A stretch of 64,000 nucleotides of DNA from Chaenocephalus aceratus (GCA_023974075.1 JAMFTG010000129.1:327501-391500); one strand, 5' to 3'; counted from the stretch's first letter, positions 51,234 through 53,424 are shown. Made by a program: numbers and translations. The notes: generated from the sequence alone by a model not told the origin.

Positions 51234-52614
51234 AGCTCATATATTCTCAGCTACAAAATAAGCAAATGACAAGATAAAAATCACACTTGTAAGTCATGTA
51301 AGAAAAATATATTGTTCAAATAAAAGTGTTTGGATTAAGGTCACAGGTGACGGTGCAAGTGAAGTGTGTGTGCGTGCGTGCATGTGTGTGTGTGTGTGAG
51401 AGACAGCAGGTGAAAATAGAACACAGAGGCTGTTAGATCTGAGGTCGTAGAACACATCAAAACAACTGTCATCTCACAGATCCTCTTTGATCAGAAATTC
51501 GTCCGACTACAGTTTCAAAGCACCGAGCTTGGCCGAAGCAAAATGGAAACATGCTACACTGCTCCTTCACGTCTAAGAAATATGATAATCCACTGAAGAG
51601 AACAGCATGGCCACTGACAGCATGACATAATTCAAGCTCTGCATATTATAGAGAAAGAACAACAGACGTTTCGTTTGCAAAAAAGCTACATTTTCCAGTT
51701 GTTTTTCAGACTTTCTTAATGGATGTACTTAAAAAACACTGGATTTAAGTTTTAGATGTTACAGTGGTGCAAAAATGATCATTCTGCAATGCACAATAAA
51801 ACATGTTTTTTAGAGATACATGAGTACATTTGTGCATTTTCACATCTTTTACACAGGAATGGAATATAATTGCATTTTGAAAGCTAATACTATATTTATC
51901 TGACAGCTTAGTTATTTACAGATTCAGACAACTTGCTTATACAGAATATAAATGAACTAATAAGTAAACAAATTGACATCAAATTGAGGTTAGCTATGCT
52001 TCAGCCCTCCCGCTTCTACTAATTTTGTTCATTTGTGTGTATGAATTATACGTTTTTGTATGATTTTAGTAGAATAAATAAAAATTAATTAATTAAAAAA
52101 AAGTTGAGATGTCCAGCAGCAGTGTACAAAGAAATTACAATTATCACCACCTTTACCTTTTAGTGATAGACACATTTAAGCATCAATAACCTAGTAATCT
52201 ATAAAAATATATATGATTCTGATTTTCTTCAAGATACTTGTATATAAGTTGATGGTACTTTTGCTTAGGTAAGATTTTGAAATTCGTACTTTTACTAGCT
52301 GAGTATTTTGACAGTTCAGTAGTGCAAGATAACTTCTTCTGCCACTGCTTAAAGAATGCACCAGGCTTTGAAATGACTAACTGTACTTTCACAGCAGCCA
52401 TTGTTTACCACAAGCCCCAAATCAGATAAAAACTGTGAGACAACAGCAGATAAAAAGATTACATCCAGACCACTTCCTATACCTGTCTCAATATTTCCTC
52501 TCCAAAACACGAGGAGTAATCTGAATATAAAGCACTACCTCTCTTGAAGGACCATCTCTTCATCCAGAGTTTGGAGAAGGAGGGCCAGGAGTGGTTGAGA
52601 GGAGAGTCCGCCAT
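318..52614 (-). CDS. arhgef18: arhgef18 (p114RhoGEF) gene, 28 exons, 3' end off window
   Basis: This is a Dbl-family guanine nucleotide exchange factor that activates RhoA at apical junctions; the family member controls junctional actomyosin and neuroepithelial polarity. Seen here are about 4.1 kb of coding exons (about 1,370 codons). In order they give an acidic/Ser-rich N-terminus, a C1 zinc finger (about residues 475-520), a DH domain (about 668-865), a PH domain (about 890-1030) and a coiled coil from about 1220. Diagnostic stretches are [69 protein letters not shown] and [15 protein letters not shown]. From memory of the family these fit ARHGEF18 better than AKAP13, ARHGEF2 or ARHGEF28. 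The N-terminal motifs [10 protein letters not shown] and DSEYFKDLE also fit the long ARHGEF18 isoform. Five exons carry frame-breaking indels. Identity is nearly certain; whether this is an a or b paralogue cannot be told. Confidence 0.96.
468..1235. other. intron E27-E28, nothing recognised
   Basis: This is ordinary AT-rich intronic sequence. I see no exon, tandem repeat or transposon terminus in it. Confidence 0.5.
1236..1512 (-). CDS. arhgef18: arhgef18 exon E27 (coiled coil, frame-broken)
   Basis: It encodes [40 protein letters not shown] and [16 protein letters not shown]. In a shifted frame it then reads [20 protein letters not shown] up to the donor GAG|GTGAAG. Both parts match the ARHGEF18 coiled coil. 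The length of 277 bp is not a multiple of 3 although both borders are phase 0. The break lies in 1289-1312; two separate single-base losses would best restore colinearity. Confidence 0.93.
1609..1929 (+). mobile_element. hAT-type non-autonomous element (copy 1)
   Basis: The left end is CAGGGGTCTCAAACTC and the right end GAGTTTGACACCCCTG, flanked by perfect 8-bp duplications TTCTAAAG (1601-1608 and 1930-1937). The interior GGCCAAATCCGGCCCGCGAC is shared with the copies at 10400, 21297 and 36780. No coding capacity is seen. Confidence 0.9.
2373..2420 (-). CDS. arhgef18: arhgef18 exon E26
   Basis: It encodes [16 protein letters not shown] (16 codons), matching ELVQRIQTLSQLLLNLQ before the coiled coil. 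The acceptor is TTCTCCAG and the donor CAG|GTAATG. Confidence 0.92.
2568..2636 (-). CDS. arhgef18: arhgef18 exon E25
   Basis: It encodes [19 protein letters not shown] and PEAE (23 codons, phase 0). The acceptor GTGTCCAG is preceded directly by a GT repeat. The donor is GAG|GTAAAC. Confidence 0.85.
2637..2668 (-). repeat. (GT)n against the E25 acceptor
   Basis: A CA run on the plus strand reads GT on the transcript and replaces the pyrimidine tract of exon E25. Confidence 0.9.
2669..3284. other. intron E24-E25, nothing recognised
   Basis: No exon-like or transposon-like signals were found in this stretch. Confidence 0.45.
3285..3322 (+). repeat. (GT)n microsatellite, CA on the transcript
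   Basis: An interrupted GT repeat begins a few bases past the donor of E24. In the transcript it is (CA)n, complementary to the (GU)n before the same exon. Confidence 0.9.
3330..3439 (-). CDS. arhgef18: arhgef18 exon E24
   Basis: It encodes (N)[19 protein letters not shown] and [17 protein letters not shown], matching KNGSFKKKVSS in the family. The acceptor GTGTCAG is the end of a GT repeat of more than 200 bp, and a CA-rich repeat follows the donor ACG|GTAGGG in the transcript. Confidence 0.9.
3440..3655 (+). repeat. Long interrupted (CA)n microsatellite
   Basis: About 215 bp of CA with scattered CCA and AACA interruptions. In the transcript it is (GU)n directly preceding the E24 acceptor. 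Confidence 0.95.
3865..4011 (-). CDS. arhgef18: arhgef18 exon E23
   Basis: It encodes [20 protein letters not shown] and [20 protein letters not shown], which includes the PRRAETF-GYD motif shared by ARHGEF18 and AKAP13. The acceptor CTCTCAG is the end of a CT dinucleotide repeat of about 170 bp. The donor is AAGA|GTGAGT. Confidence 0.94.
4012..4190 (+). repeat. (GA)n repeat, CU-rich on the transcript
   Basis: About 170 bp of GA/GGA repeat forms the polypyrimidine tract of E23 when read on the minus strand. Confidence 0.93.
4238..5457. mobile_element. TTAA-flanked TIR element enlarged by a minisatellite
   Basis: The left end is TTAAAGAGGCCCTATTCTG. The right end is AGGGGGTCCCTTTAA. Similar ends occur at 22528-23175. 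The interior, except for about 150 bp at the left, is a tandem array of a 57-bp unit. Confidence 0.65.
4387..5440 (+). repeat. 57-bp minisatellite, about 18-19 copies
   Basis: The unit contains CTCTTTAAAGTAGAGACAC, TACATACTGATATACACC and TGAACATCAGCAGGAGAGGA. Copies differ by small indels and single changes. Because 57 is 19 codons, one minus-strand frame stays open over many units; this is not a gene. Confidence 0.95.
5521..5706 (-). CDS. arhgef18: arhgef18 exon E22
   Basis: It encodes [32 protein letters not shown] and [20 protein letters not shown], corresponding to the ERLSMKD...[20 protein letters not shown] region. The acceptor is CTGGTAG and the donor GAGG|GTAAGA. The phases fit. Confidence 0.94.
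5735..5870. mobile_element. Possible retrotransposon 3'-end fragment
   Basis: A TACTTTAATGGTCAGCTCC start followed by A-rich sequence resembles the 3' ends of fish non-LTR elements. It is weak and could be unique intron sequence. Confidence 0.3.
6255..6440 (+). mobile_element. tRNA-derived SINE (copy 1)
   Basis: A tRNA-like head has an A box around TGGCGCAGAGGGTTAG and a B box GGTTCAAACCCC. A body follows and then the tail GGATAAAAGCGTCTGACATG. The same unit occurs at 15185. It is an RNA polymerase III retroposon, not a functional tRNA gene. Confidence 0.88.
6478..6660 (-). mobile_element. Non-LTR retrotransposon tail (copy 1)
   Basis: A TTGATTCCAATTTGGGAAATG start, GCAGCATAAAAAA and AGACTAGAAATAAAC are shared with 20394-20560. 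Such ends mark the 3' terminus of fish LINE-type elements. No reverse transcriptase sequence is seen. Confidence 0.6.
6723..6796 (-). CDS. arhgef18: arhgef18 exon E21
   Basis: It encodes (S)[18 protein letters not shown] followed by RLKEFQ, matching ESCPDEEE...RATRLRDFQERL in the family. The acceptor CTTTTAG (rather than CACACAG inside the exon) is required by phase. The donor is CAAG|GTAAAT. Confidence 0.93.
6877..7056 (-). CDS. arhgef18: arhgef18 exon E20 (PH domain end, frame-broken)
   Basis: It encodes [20 protein letters not shown] and EKAMF, then in a shifted frame [20 protein letters not shown] and [14 protein letters not shown]. The second part includes the invariant PH Trp. The four-base run at 6981-6984 (TTTT on the coding strand) has one T too many; read literally, the frame stops soon after [12 protein letters not shown]. 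The exon is 180 bp where 179 is expected. The donor is GAGAG|GTAGCT. Confidence 0.95.
7104..7248 (+). repeat. (CA)n microsatellite upstream of E20
   Basis: About 145 bp of interrupted CA, (GU)n in the transcript, about 48 nt before the E20 acceptor. Confidence 0.94.
7389..7464 (-). CDS. arhgef18: arhgef18 exon E19 (PH domain, frame-broken)
   Basis: The acceptor TTCTTCAG opens DILAV (with G from E18) and the exon ends [20 protein letters not shown] before GTGAGT. These two parts, which correspond to [20 protein letters not shown] in the family, are in different frames. The 76 bp should be 77, with one base missing near 7447-7453 where a Leu codon is expected. Confidence 0.93.
7659..8513 (+). 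mobile_element. TTAA-flanked AGGTGGGGTAGG element, long copy
   Basis: The ends TTAAAAGGTGGGCTAGG and CCCACCCTGCCTTTAA flank the same interior as the copies at 23345, 32939, 41579 and 54606 (TTCCATGGAATGCTCTTAAC; GTCATGTGCGCGTTCGTGTG). It is about 855 bp against about 350-395 bp for the others. The extra sequence replaces a short central piece. Confidence 0.82.
8514..9350. other. intron E18-E19 part, nothing recognised
   Basis: No terminal repeats, tandem arrays or exon-like signals could be identified. Confidence 0.4.
9351..9670 (+). repeat. (GA)n-rich purine tract
   Basis: About 310 bp of GAGA/GGGA repeat. Open frames of Arg/Glu/Gly or Ser/Leu/Pro across it are artefacts of composition. 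Confidence 0.95.
9790..9858 (-). mobile_element. hAT terminal fragment
   Basis: On the minus strand it reads TAGGGATGCTCCGATCGCC and CCGATCCGATCGAG, the end of a common fish hAT element. Only one end is present. Confidence 0.5.
9951..10205 (-). CDS. arhgef18: arhgef18 exon E18 (DH end, PH start)
   Basis: It encodes [20 protein letters not shown], then [20 protein letters not shown] and [17 protein letters not shown]. The exon spans the last DH helix, the DH-PH linker and PH strands 1-2. It is 255 bp with phases matching both neighbours. The donor is AAAG|GTGGGA. Confidence 0.96.
10400..10835 (+). mobile_element. hAT-type non-autonomous element (copy 2), nested
   Basis: The ends CAGGGGTGTCAAACTC and GAGTTTGACACCCCTG are flanked by perfect 8-bp duplications CTCTAGTG (10392-10399 and 10836-10843). 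It was inserted into the older element at 10301-11821. Confidence 0.95.
10955..11657. mobile_element. GGCGCGTTTCCACTGCAG TIR element (copy 1), right end lost
   Basis: The left end is TGGCGCGTTTCCACTGCAG. The interior is inverted relative to 18760-19482, sharing CTGCCCCAG...TTCCTAAACTGTA, AGCTCCGAGTGCTAACAGC and TGAACATATTTGACCGTG. The last part up to the terminal repeat is missing. Confidence 0.75.
11866..11983 (-). CDS. arhgef18: arhgef18 exon E17 (DH domain, CR3)
   Basis: It encodes [20 protein letters not shown] followed by [19 protein letters not shown]. This is the most conserved DH helix, with the QRI-x-KYP motif; the usual Thr of QRITKYP reads Met here. The donor GAAG|GTGCGG lies only 44 bp from a nested transposon stack. 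Confidence 0.96.
12064..12189 (-). CDS. arhgef18: arhgef18 exon E16 (DH domain)
   Basis: It encodes [20 protein letters not shown] and [20 protein letters not shown] in the middle of the DH domain, with 42 codons in phase 0. The acceptor is TTCTCCAG and the donor CGG|GTAAGA. Confidence 0.96.
12348..12598 (-). CDS. arhgef18: arhgef18 exon E15 (DH domain)
   Basis: It encodes [20 protein letters not shown] and [20 protein letters not shown], then ERRRENL and [10 protein letters not shown]. This is the DH conserved region 1 and following helices, nearly colinear with ARHGEF18. The acceptor is GGTGCAG and the donor CAG|GTATGG. Confidence 0.96.
12640..13300. other. intron E14-E15 part, nothing recognised
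   Basis: No exon, tandem array or clear transposon terminus was found. Confidence 0.4.
13308..13415 (+). mobile_element. Short GC-rich transposon remnant with poly-G
   Basis: CAGGGGCGGGCTGGGCCGGG, then ATCTCGACCGGCCCAC, a 16-base G run, and a second GACCGGCCCACATCG. The duplicated CGACCGGCCCAC halves look like collapsed ends of a DNA element. It stops just before the E14 donor. Confidence 0.45.
13428..13568 (-). CDS. arhgef18: arhgef18 exon E14 (start of DH domain)
   Basis: It encodes [36 protein letters not shown] and MVKRQDVIY. The ESD...EAESWS and KRQDVIYELMQTE signatures precede and open the DH domain in the ARHGEF18/28 group. The acceptor is TGCTCAG and the donor TACG|GTAAGT. Confidence 0.94.
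13569..14454. other. intron E13-E14 part, nothing recognised
   Basis: Unique-looking intron sequence with no supported feature. Confidence 0.4.
14455..14975 (-). mobile_element. LINE remnant, reverse transcriptase C-terminal end
   Basis: On the minus strand 14970-14740 reads [39 protein letters not shown] and [17 protein letters not shown]. This is the C-terminal tail typical of L2/CR1-like fish LINE polyproteins (HWLPV-RI-FK...GLAP-YL-DLL...RAFS-APRLWN-LP). A poly-G interruption follows, then a 3' UTR-like end near 14455 (CACTTTATTTCTATAGCAC). It is 5'-truncated and inactive. Confidence 0.85.
15185..15385 (+). mobile_element. tRNA-derived SINE (copy 2)
   Basis: The same unit as at 6255: GGCGCAGTGGGTTGTGCG, B box GGTTCAAACCCC, tail GGATAAAAGCGTCTAACATG. 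Its head begins in a G run. Confidence 0.87.
15563..15691 (-). CDS. arhgef18: arhgef18 exon E13
   Basis: It encodes [17 protein letters not shown] and then [13 protein letters not shown], matching the GEMDEAD...SLTSPNTESIFVED region of ARHGEF18. The acceptor CCACCTTAG was chosen over the internal CTCAG at 15670 because only it joins E12 in frame. The donor is GAAG|GTGAGT. Confidence 0.92.
16352..16651. mobile_element. CCGTACTTTTCGGACTATAA TIR element (copy 1)
   Basis: About 300 bp with ends CCGTACTTTTCGGACTATAA and TTATAGTCCGAAAAGTACGG, flanked by TA on both sides. The second copy, in opposite orientation, is at 20075. No coding capacity. Confidence 0.9.
16922..17077 (-). CDS. arhgef18: arhgef18 exon E12
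   Basis: It encodes [20 protein letters not shown] and later [18 protein letters not shown], with acceptor CCCCCCAG and donor TCGG|GTGAGT. This is a low-complexity Ser/Thr/His linker between the C1 and DH domains. The phases fit both neighbours. Confidence 0.88.
17090..18600. other. intron E11-E12, purine-rich near E12, otherwise unremarkable
   Basis: A purine-rich patch (17100-17215) adjoins E12. The remainder shows no recognised feature. Confidence 0.4.
18618..18663 (-). CDS. arhgef18: arhgef18 exon E11
   Basis: A 46-bp exon encodes [15 protein letters not shown], with donor CCTG|GTAAGC and acceptor CCACACAG. It is in phase with E10 (0) and E12 (1). The linker is Ser/Pro-rich. Confidence 0.85.
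18760..19482. mobile_element. GGCGCATTTCCACTGCAG TIR element (copy 2, complete)
   Basis: The ends ATGGCGCATTTCCACTGCAG and CTGCAGTGGAAATGCGCCAT form a 20-bp terminal inverted repeat flanked by TA. It is about 720 bp and non-coding, inverted relative to the copy at 10955. Confidence 0.88.
20075..20392. mobile_element. CCGTACTTTTCGGACTATAA TIR element (copy 2)
   Basis: About 318 bp flanked by TA, inverted relative to the copy at 16352 (GTGGCCGTTAGCTGTAC here against GTACAGCTAACGGCCAC there). Confidence 0.9.
20394..20560 (-). mobile_element. Non-LTR retrotransposon tail (copy 2)
   Basis: It starts TTTATTGATCCCAATTTGGG and shares its A-rich body with 6478-6660. It abuts the preceding TIR element. 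Confidence 0.6.
20703..20767 (-). CDS. arhgef18: arhgef18 exon E10 (C1 domain, second half)
   Basis: It encodes [16 protein letters not shown] and SSRNK, which supplies the remaining C-X4-H-X2-C-X6-C ligands of the C1 finger begun in E9, 13.7 kb away. The split codon A+AT gives Asn. The acceptor is TTTCAG and the donor AAG|GTAAAC. All eight Zn ligands are present once E9 and E10 are joined. Confidence 0.92.
21297..21793 (-). mobile_element. hAT-type non-autonomous element (copy 3)
   Basis: It ends with CCGGGCCTTGAGTTTGACAC and begins GGGGTCAAACTCAATTTC, in opposite orientation to copies 1 and 2. The flanking duplication is degraded. Confidence 0.85.
22078..22215 (-). mobile_element. Retrotransposon 3'-end fragment
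   Basis: GGCTTTTATTGGTCATACTT and TACAGTGTAGTTATGACGAT resemble fish non-LTR 3' ends. No coding part is visible. Confidence 0.4.
22528..23175. mobile_element. TTAAAGGTCACCTATCATGC TIR element
   Basis: The left end is TTAAAGGTCACCTATCATGC and the right end GCATGATAGGTCCCCTCTAA. It is about 648 bp, non-coding, with TTAA-like flanks and ends related to those at 4238-5457. Confidence 0.82.
23345..23732 (+). mobile_element. AGGTGGGGTAGG element (copy 2)
   Basis: TTAAAGGTGGGGTAGGTAAT at the left, CTTACCTACCCTACCTTTAA at the right, with the family interior. Confidence 0.88.
24185..25510. mobile_element. Outer hAT-type element, host of a nested insertion
   Basis: The ends CAGGGCTGTCCAAACC and GTTTGGACACCCCTG have flanks AATTAGAT / CATTAGAC, which share six of eight bases. 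It is split by the element at 24258-25360, leaving short arms. Confidence 0.8.
24258..25360 (+). mobile_element. Inner hAT-type element with transposase relic
   Basis: The ends CAGGGGTGCCCAACC and GGTTGGGCATCCCCTG have perfect 8-bp duplications CACTAGAG at 24250-24257 and 25361-25368. Around 24545-24640 a plus-strand stretch reads [20 protein letters not shown] and VKEAFRR, similar to the start of hAT transposases. The remainder is AT-rich and non-coding. Confidence 0.88.
25520..26370. other. intron E9-E10 part, nothing recognised
   Basis: No supported feature. Confidence 0.4.
26378..27602. mobile_element. AGTGGTGCAGG TIR element enlarged by a minisatellite
   Basis: The ends AGTGGTGCAGG and CCTGCACCACT are exact inverted repeats. 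The flanks match the 10.3 kb copy in reverse orientation, and the middle third is a tandem array (26516-27433). Confidence 0.85.
26516..27433 (+). repeat. About 72-bp minisatellite, 13 copies
   Basis: The unit contains GTGACGTGAAGTCATGTGAC, CGTGCTGTAGTTCCTCTATA and CCACCTTTAGCTTAGCGGTG. Copies vary mainly by single extra or missing bases. A single related unit lies at 10877-10927, reversed. Confidence 0.95.
27605..29380. other. intron E9-E10 part, nothing recognised
   Basis: AT-rich sequence with no repeats or exon-like features that I could support. Confidence 0.4.
29390..29748. mobile_element. Probable DNA element ending TTGTGCAGCCCA
   Basis: The right end CAATATCAAATAGTTGTGCA-GCCCA is the complement of GGGCTGCACAATTACTC at 63630. 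The interior has AATAATTGCGATTATTTTTG. The left border is uncertain. Confidence 0.4.
30555..30745. repeat. Dispersed repeat shared with 50210-50290
   Basis: TGAGCAACTCTCGTAGGAAT and CGCTGTATCCAGTTCT also occur at 50228-50284, where 18 extra bases separate the two blocks. Probably an uncharacterised element. Confidence 0.55.
31450..32930. other. intron E9-E10 part, AT-rich, nothing recognised
   Basis: Very AT-rich sequence, especially 32030-32330, without supported features. Confidence 0.4.
32939..33290 (+). mobile_element. AGGTGGGGTAGG element (copy 3)
   Basis: TTAAAGGTGGGGTAGGG at the left, ATTACCTACCCCACCTTTAA at the right, with the family interior. Confidence 0.88.
33291..34467. other. 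intron E9-E10 end, nothing recognised
   Basis: Includes two diverged copies of a short segment around TTGTGTGTGATAGTGTGTGA and TTTGTTTGCCTGTGTGCTTG (34140-34195 and 34290-34345), a possible local duplication. Confidence 0.4.
34468..34634 (-). CDS. arhgef18: arhgef18 exon E9 (C1 domain, first half; frame-broken)
   Basis: It starts in phase 0 as [15 protein letters not shown], a charged linker, and ends in [20 protein letters not shown] followed by a Cys before the donor CATGA|GTGAGT. The two segments lie in different frames. The 167 bp should be 3n+1 and are 3n+2, so there is one extra base (or two missing), around 34553-34570. The second segment gives the H-X12-C-X2-C-X11-C half of a C1 zinc finger. 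Confidence 0.88.
34635..35392. other. intron E8-E9, AT-rich, nothing recognised
   Basis: No supported feature. Confidence 0.4.
35393..35501 (-). CDS. arhgef18: arhgef18 exon E8
   Basis: It encodes [16 protein letters not shown] and [20 protein letters not shown], a basic segment like the SVKRRLSCLRSRVTR region before the zinc finger in ARHGEF18. The donor is AAG|GTAAAA. The acceptor is a less typical ATTGTGAAG after a pyrimidine tract. The phase fits E7 (GG+G) and E9. Confidence 0.87.
35561..35832 (+). mobile_element. TTAAAGGTCCCGTGTCATGG element, truncated
   Basis: The first about 240 bp match, reversed, the right part of 40226-40928 (CATTTCTACTGATCATAATT; CACTCTGTCCTAAACGGC). It breaks off in a CA repeat (35798-35830). 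Confidence 0.8.
35840..36770. other. intron E7-E8 part, nothing recognised
   Basis: AT-rich sequence without supported features. Confidence 0.4.
36780..37393 (-). mobile_element. hAT-type non-autonomous element (copy 4)
   Basis: The ends CAGGGGTGTCAAACTC and GAGTTTGACACCCCTG are flanked by perfect 8-bp duplications CTTTAAAC (36772-36779, 37394-37401). It carries an internal poly-T and ATT repeat. Confidence 0.95.
37566..37610 (+). repeat. (CA)n microsatellite downstream of E7
   Basis: (GU)n in the transcript, about 45 nt beyond the donor of microexon E7. Confidence 0.95.
37655..37699 (-). CDS. arhgef18: arhgef18 exon E7 (45-nt microexon)
   Basis: It encodes [15 protein letters not shown], which matches the conserved VQQVLQEL-QYHG motif of long ARHGEF18 isoforms. 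Its 45 bp equal 15 codons, so skipping would keep the frame. In the transcript it is preceded by about 600 nt of CU-rich sequence and followed about 45 nt later by a UG repeat. The donor CACGG|GTGAGT and acceptor GTCTCAG are good. Confidence 0.88.
37730..38345 (+). repeat. 600-bp polypurine (AGAGG)n tract
   Basis: Nearly unbroken A/G on the plus strand. In the transcript it is a CU-rich tract immediately upstream of E7. Long Ser/Leu/Pro frames across it are compositional artefacts. Confidence 0.93.
38410..38457 (+). repeat. (CA)n microsatellite
   Basis: Simple CA repeat with two interruptions. Confidence 0.93.
39269..39988. mobile_element. hAT-type element, CAGGGGTTCCCAACC ends
   Basis: The ends CAGGGGTTCCCAACCTTTTT and AGGTTGGGAACCACTG form an inverted repeat. 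The flanks CTCTACAG / CTCTCGGG are only partly alike. It is 720 bp, and no transposase could be recognised. Confidence 0.78.
40226..40928. mobile_element. TTAAAGGGCCCATGTCATGC TIR element
   Basis: The left end TTAAAGGGCCCATGTCATGC and right end CATGACATGGGACCTTTAA form a 703-bp non-coding element, TTAA-flanked. A truncated reversed relative is at 35561. Confidence 0.88.
41089..41140 (-). CDS. arhgef18: arhgef18 exon E6
   Basis: It encodes [17 protein letters not shown] and ends CACAT|GTAAGT, so the split codon becomes Met with E7. The acceptor is GCAGCAG, a tandem CAG that could shift the border by one codon (41140 or 41143). Confidence 0.82.
41215..41249 (+). repeat. (CA)n microsatellite between E5 and E6
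   Basis: (GU)n on the transcript, within the 122-bp intron separating E5 and E6. Confidence 0.93.
41263..41389 (-). CDS. arhgef18: arhgef18 exon E5
   Basis: It encodes [20 protein letters not shown] and then [15 protein letters not shown], with donor GGAG|GTGGGC; the last base joins E6 to give Glu. The 5' border is uncertain. CTCAG at 41390 gives phase 0, CCGCAG at 41370 gives phase 2, and a weaker GGAG at about 41380 would fit E4 without an indel. Confidence 0.7.
41579..41969 (+). mobile_element. AGGTGGGGTAGG element (copy 4)
   Basis: TTAAAGGTGGGGTAG at the left, TGACCTACCCCACCTTTAA at the right, with the family interior. Confidence 0.88.
42000..42710. other. intron E4-E5 part, small direct duplication only
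   Basis: TAACTAACTAAATGGTAGCT occurs twice (42533 and 42580 regions). Nothing else was recognised. Confidence 0.45.
42735..43556 (+). repeat. 13-bp minisatellite (TCTTGAGTTTTGG)n, about 60 copies
   Basis: Variants GTTTTGAGTTTTG and GTCTTGAGATTTG alternate in higher-order blocks of several units. On the minus strand the array follows E4 and stays open in its frame. Confidence 0.96.
43599..43782 (-). CDS. arhgef18: arhgef18 exon E4 (acidic)
   Basis: The acceptor GTGTGCAG lies directly on a GT microsatellite and the donor is CATG|GTAATA. It encodes [13 protein letters not shown] followed by a strongly acidic run (about 14 Glu/Asp) and [17 protein letters not shown]. It starts in phase 0, matching E3, but leaves one base over (184 bp). 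The two good acceptors of E5 expect zero or two leftover bases, so either an indel, a weaker E5 acceptor or an unseen exon lies between. Confidence 0.72.
43784..43852 (+). repeat. (CA)n against the E4 acceptor
   Basis: (GU)n on the transcript, ending at the GCAG of E4. Confidence 0.94.
43860..45115. other. intron E3-E4, nothing recognised
   Basis: AT-rich sequence without supported features. Confidence 0.4.
45122..45714 (-). CDS. arhgef18: arhgef18 exon E3 (large, frame-broken)
   Basis: The acceptor is GTATACAG and the donor is GAG|GTGAGG. The exon begins [19 protein letters not shown] and contains [21 protein letters not shown], which resembles the long human N-terminus (MEDL...SEYLQDLG). 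After about 45590 the meaningful frame switches to one reading [20 protein letters not shown] and [15 protein letters not shown], then runs to the donor in phase 0. The exon is 593 bp, whereas phase 0 to phase 0 needs 594, so one base is missing, most likely in the GGG run at 45587-45599. Confidence 0.88.
46494..46636 (-). CDS. arhgef18: arhgef18 exon E2
   Basis: The acceptor is TTTCAG and the donor is AAG|GTAAAG. The 143 bp encode a Cys/Pro/Ser-rich stretch starting [14 protein letters not shown] and ending FFGSSKKDK. The phase fits E1 (1+2) and E3 (phase 0). There is no known fold; this is probably a disordered N-terminal segment. Confidence 0.88.
46640..47200. other. intron E1-E2 part, nothing recognised
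   Basis: No supported feature. Confidence 0.4.
47202..47280 (+). repeat. (GT)n microsatellite, pure, about 39 units
   Basis: An uninterrupted GT run. Confidence 0.96.
47290..48485. other. intron E1-E2 part, AT-rich, nothing secure
   Basis: A segment near 47745-48310 starts TTTTAAAGGTGAACATTGG and has ACCTTTAAA near its far end, so it could be another TTAA-type element; I cannot confirm the ends. Confidence 0.3.
48957..49129 (+). pseudogene. piggyBac transposase N-terminal fragment
   Basis: ATGGCCAAAAGATATTCTGC opens MAKRYSA, then a single-base shift leads to [20 protein letters not shown], then [18 protein letters not shown] and DELDS before TAG. The MAKRYS start and an acidic Ser/Asp/Glu tract are usual for this transposase class. 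The catalytic DDD domain does not follow. Confidence 0.7.
49211..49321 (+). pseudogene. piggyBac transposase C-terminal Cys-rich domain fragment
   Basis: It reads [19 protein letters not shown] and [17 protein letters not shown] before TAA. The C...C-X2-C...C-X2-H...C-X2-C spacing is that of the terminal zinc-binding domain of piggyBac transposases. Proline/glutamine-rich coding-like repeats (49128-49210: [12 protein letters not shown]) precede it. Confidence 0.78.
49920..51130. other. intron E1-E2 part; 30.6 kb repeat relative at 50210-50290
   Basis: Apart from the short shared blocks with 30.6 kb, no feature can be supported. Confidence 0.4.
51141..51231 (+). repeat. (CA)n microsatellite, pure, about 45 units
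   Basis: An uninterrupted CA run. Confidence 0.96.
51240..52530. other. intron E1-E2 end, nothing recognised
   Basis: No supported feature. Confidence 0.4.
52539..52614 (-). CDS. arhgef18: arhgef18 exon E1 (start codon)
   Basis: The exon opens with ATG at 52614 ([16 protein letters not shown]) and continues with a basic/aromatic WMKRWSFKR stretch, ending AGAG|GTAGTG. It is 25 codons plus one base, and that base joins E2 as GCG (Ala), keeping the frame. I found no upstream in-frame ATG before non-coding GA-rich sequence, so this is the chosen start, although the base at -3 is C, a weak Kozak context. The transcription start and any non-coding first exon were not identified. Confidence 0.85.
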
Positions 52615-52854
52615 ACGAGCAGCGCAGTGGGGAGGCCAGCAGGAACTGGAGCTCCTCACATGGAGCACCCAGCGAGAGGAGGGGAGGGAGGAGGAGGAGG
52701 GAGGGAGGAGGAGAGAGGGAGAGTCCAAGGGAAGCAGTAAGGAGCGTCTGGTTAGGGATTACCTCCCGAGAGACGGAACAAAGAGCAGCACAGCAAAAGA
52801 ATAAAGACGTGACAGAGGGAAGAGAAAAGGAGGCGTGATGGTGTTTCGTTTCCC

Positions 52855-53420
52855 GAGTCAAGACAGGCAAGTCCTCAGTCAAGCCCCAATTCAAGCCCCA
52901 AGTCAAGACTGACAAGTTCCAAATCAAGTCCAAAGTACAGTAAGACAAGTTCAAGGTCAAATCCAAAGTCAATTTCCAAGTCAAGACTGGCCAGTCCCAA
53001 GTCAAGTCCCAAAGTCAAGAGTGACAAGTCCCAGGTCAAATTCCAAGGCAATTCCCGAGTCAATAATGTCCTAAAACCTAAATCCCGAGTCTCAAGTCAA
53101 GTCCATTTTCCACACGGGCAAGTCAAAAGTCTGACAATGGTACGTTTCCCATCCTTAACGGGTCAGAATGTGTATCTGTTTGTAATTTAAGTCACACAAA
53201 CAAAGTGGGGAATTAAATTGTGACATGCTGGAAGTGAGCAGCGTTAATGGTAGATGCAATTGTATTATTTATATGCCATACTTTTTAAATCAAATAAACT
53301 AGTATTTTAGGTCAAAATGCTGAAGTGAAGACACAAGTCATTGGTGTTAAAGTCCAAGTCTCGTTGCAAGTCTTGTGTAGTCTTATCAGTCTCAAGTCAT
53401 CGACACTTGAGTGCACACAC
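52855..53420 (+). repeat. CAAGTC-type degenerate tandem tract
   Basis: Irregular repeats of AAGTCAAGACTGACAAGTCC and related words up to about 53115, reappearing at 53335-53415 (AAGTCTCGTTGCAAGTC). The two patches look like the ends of one element with a unique middle. Confidence 0.75.
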
Positions 53421-53424
53421 CGGA

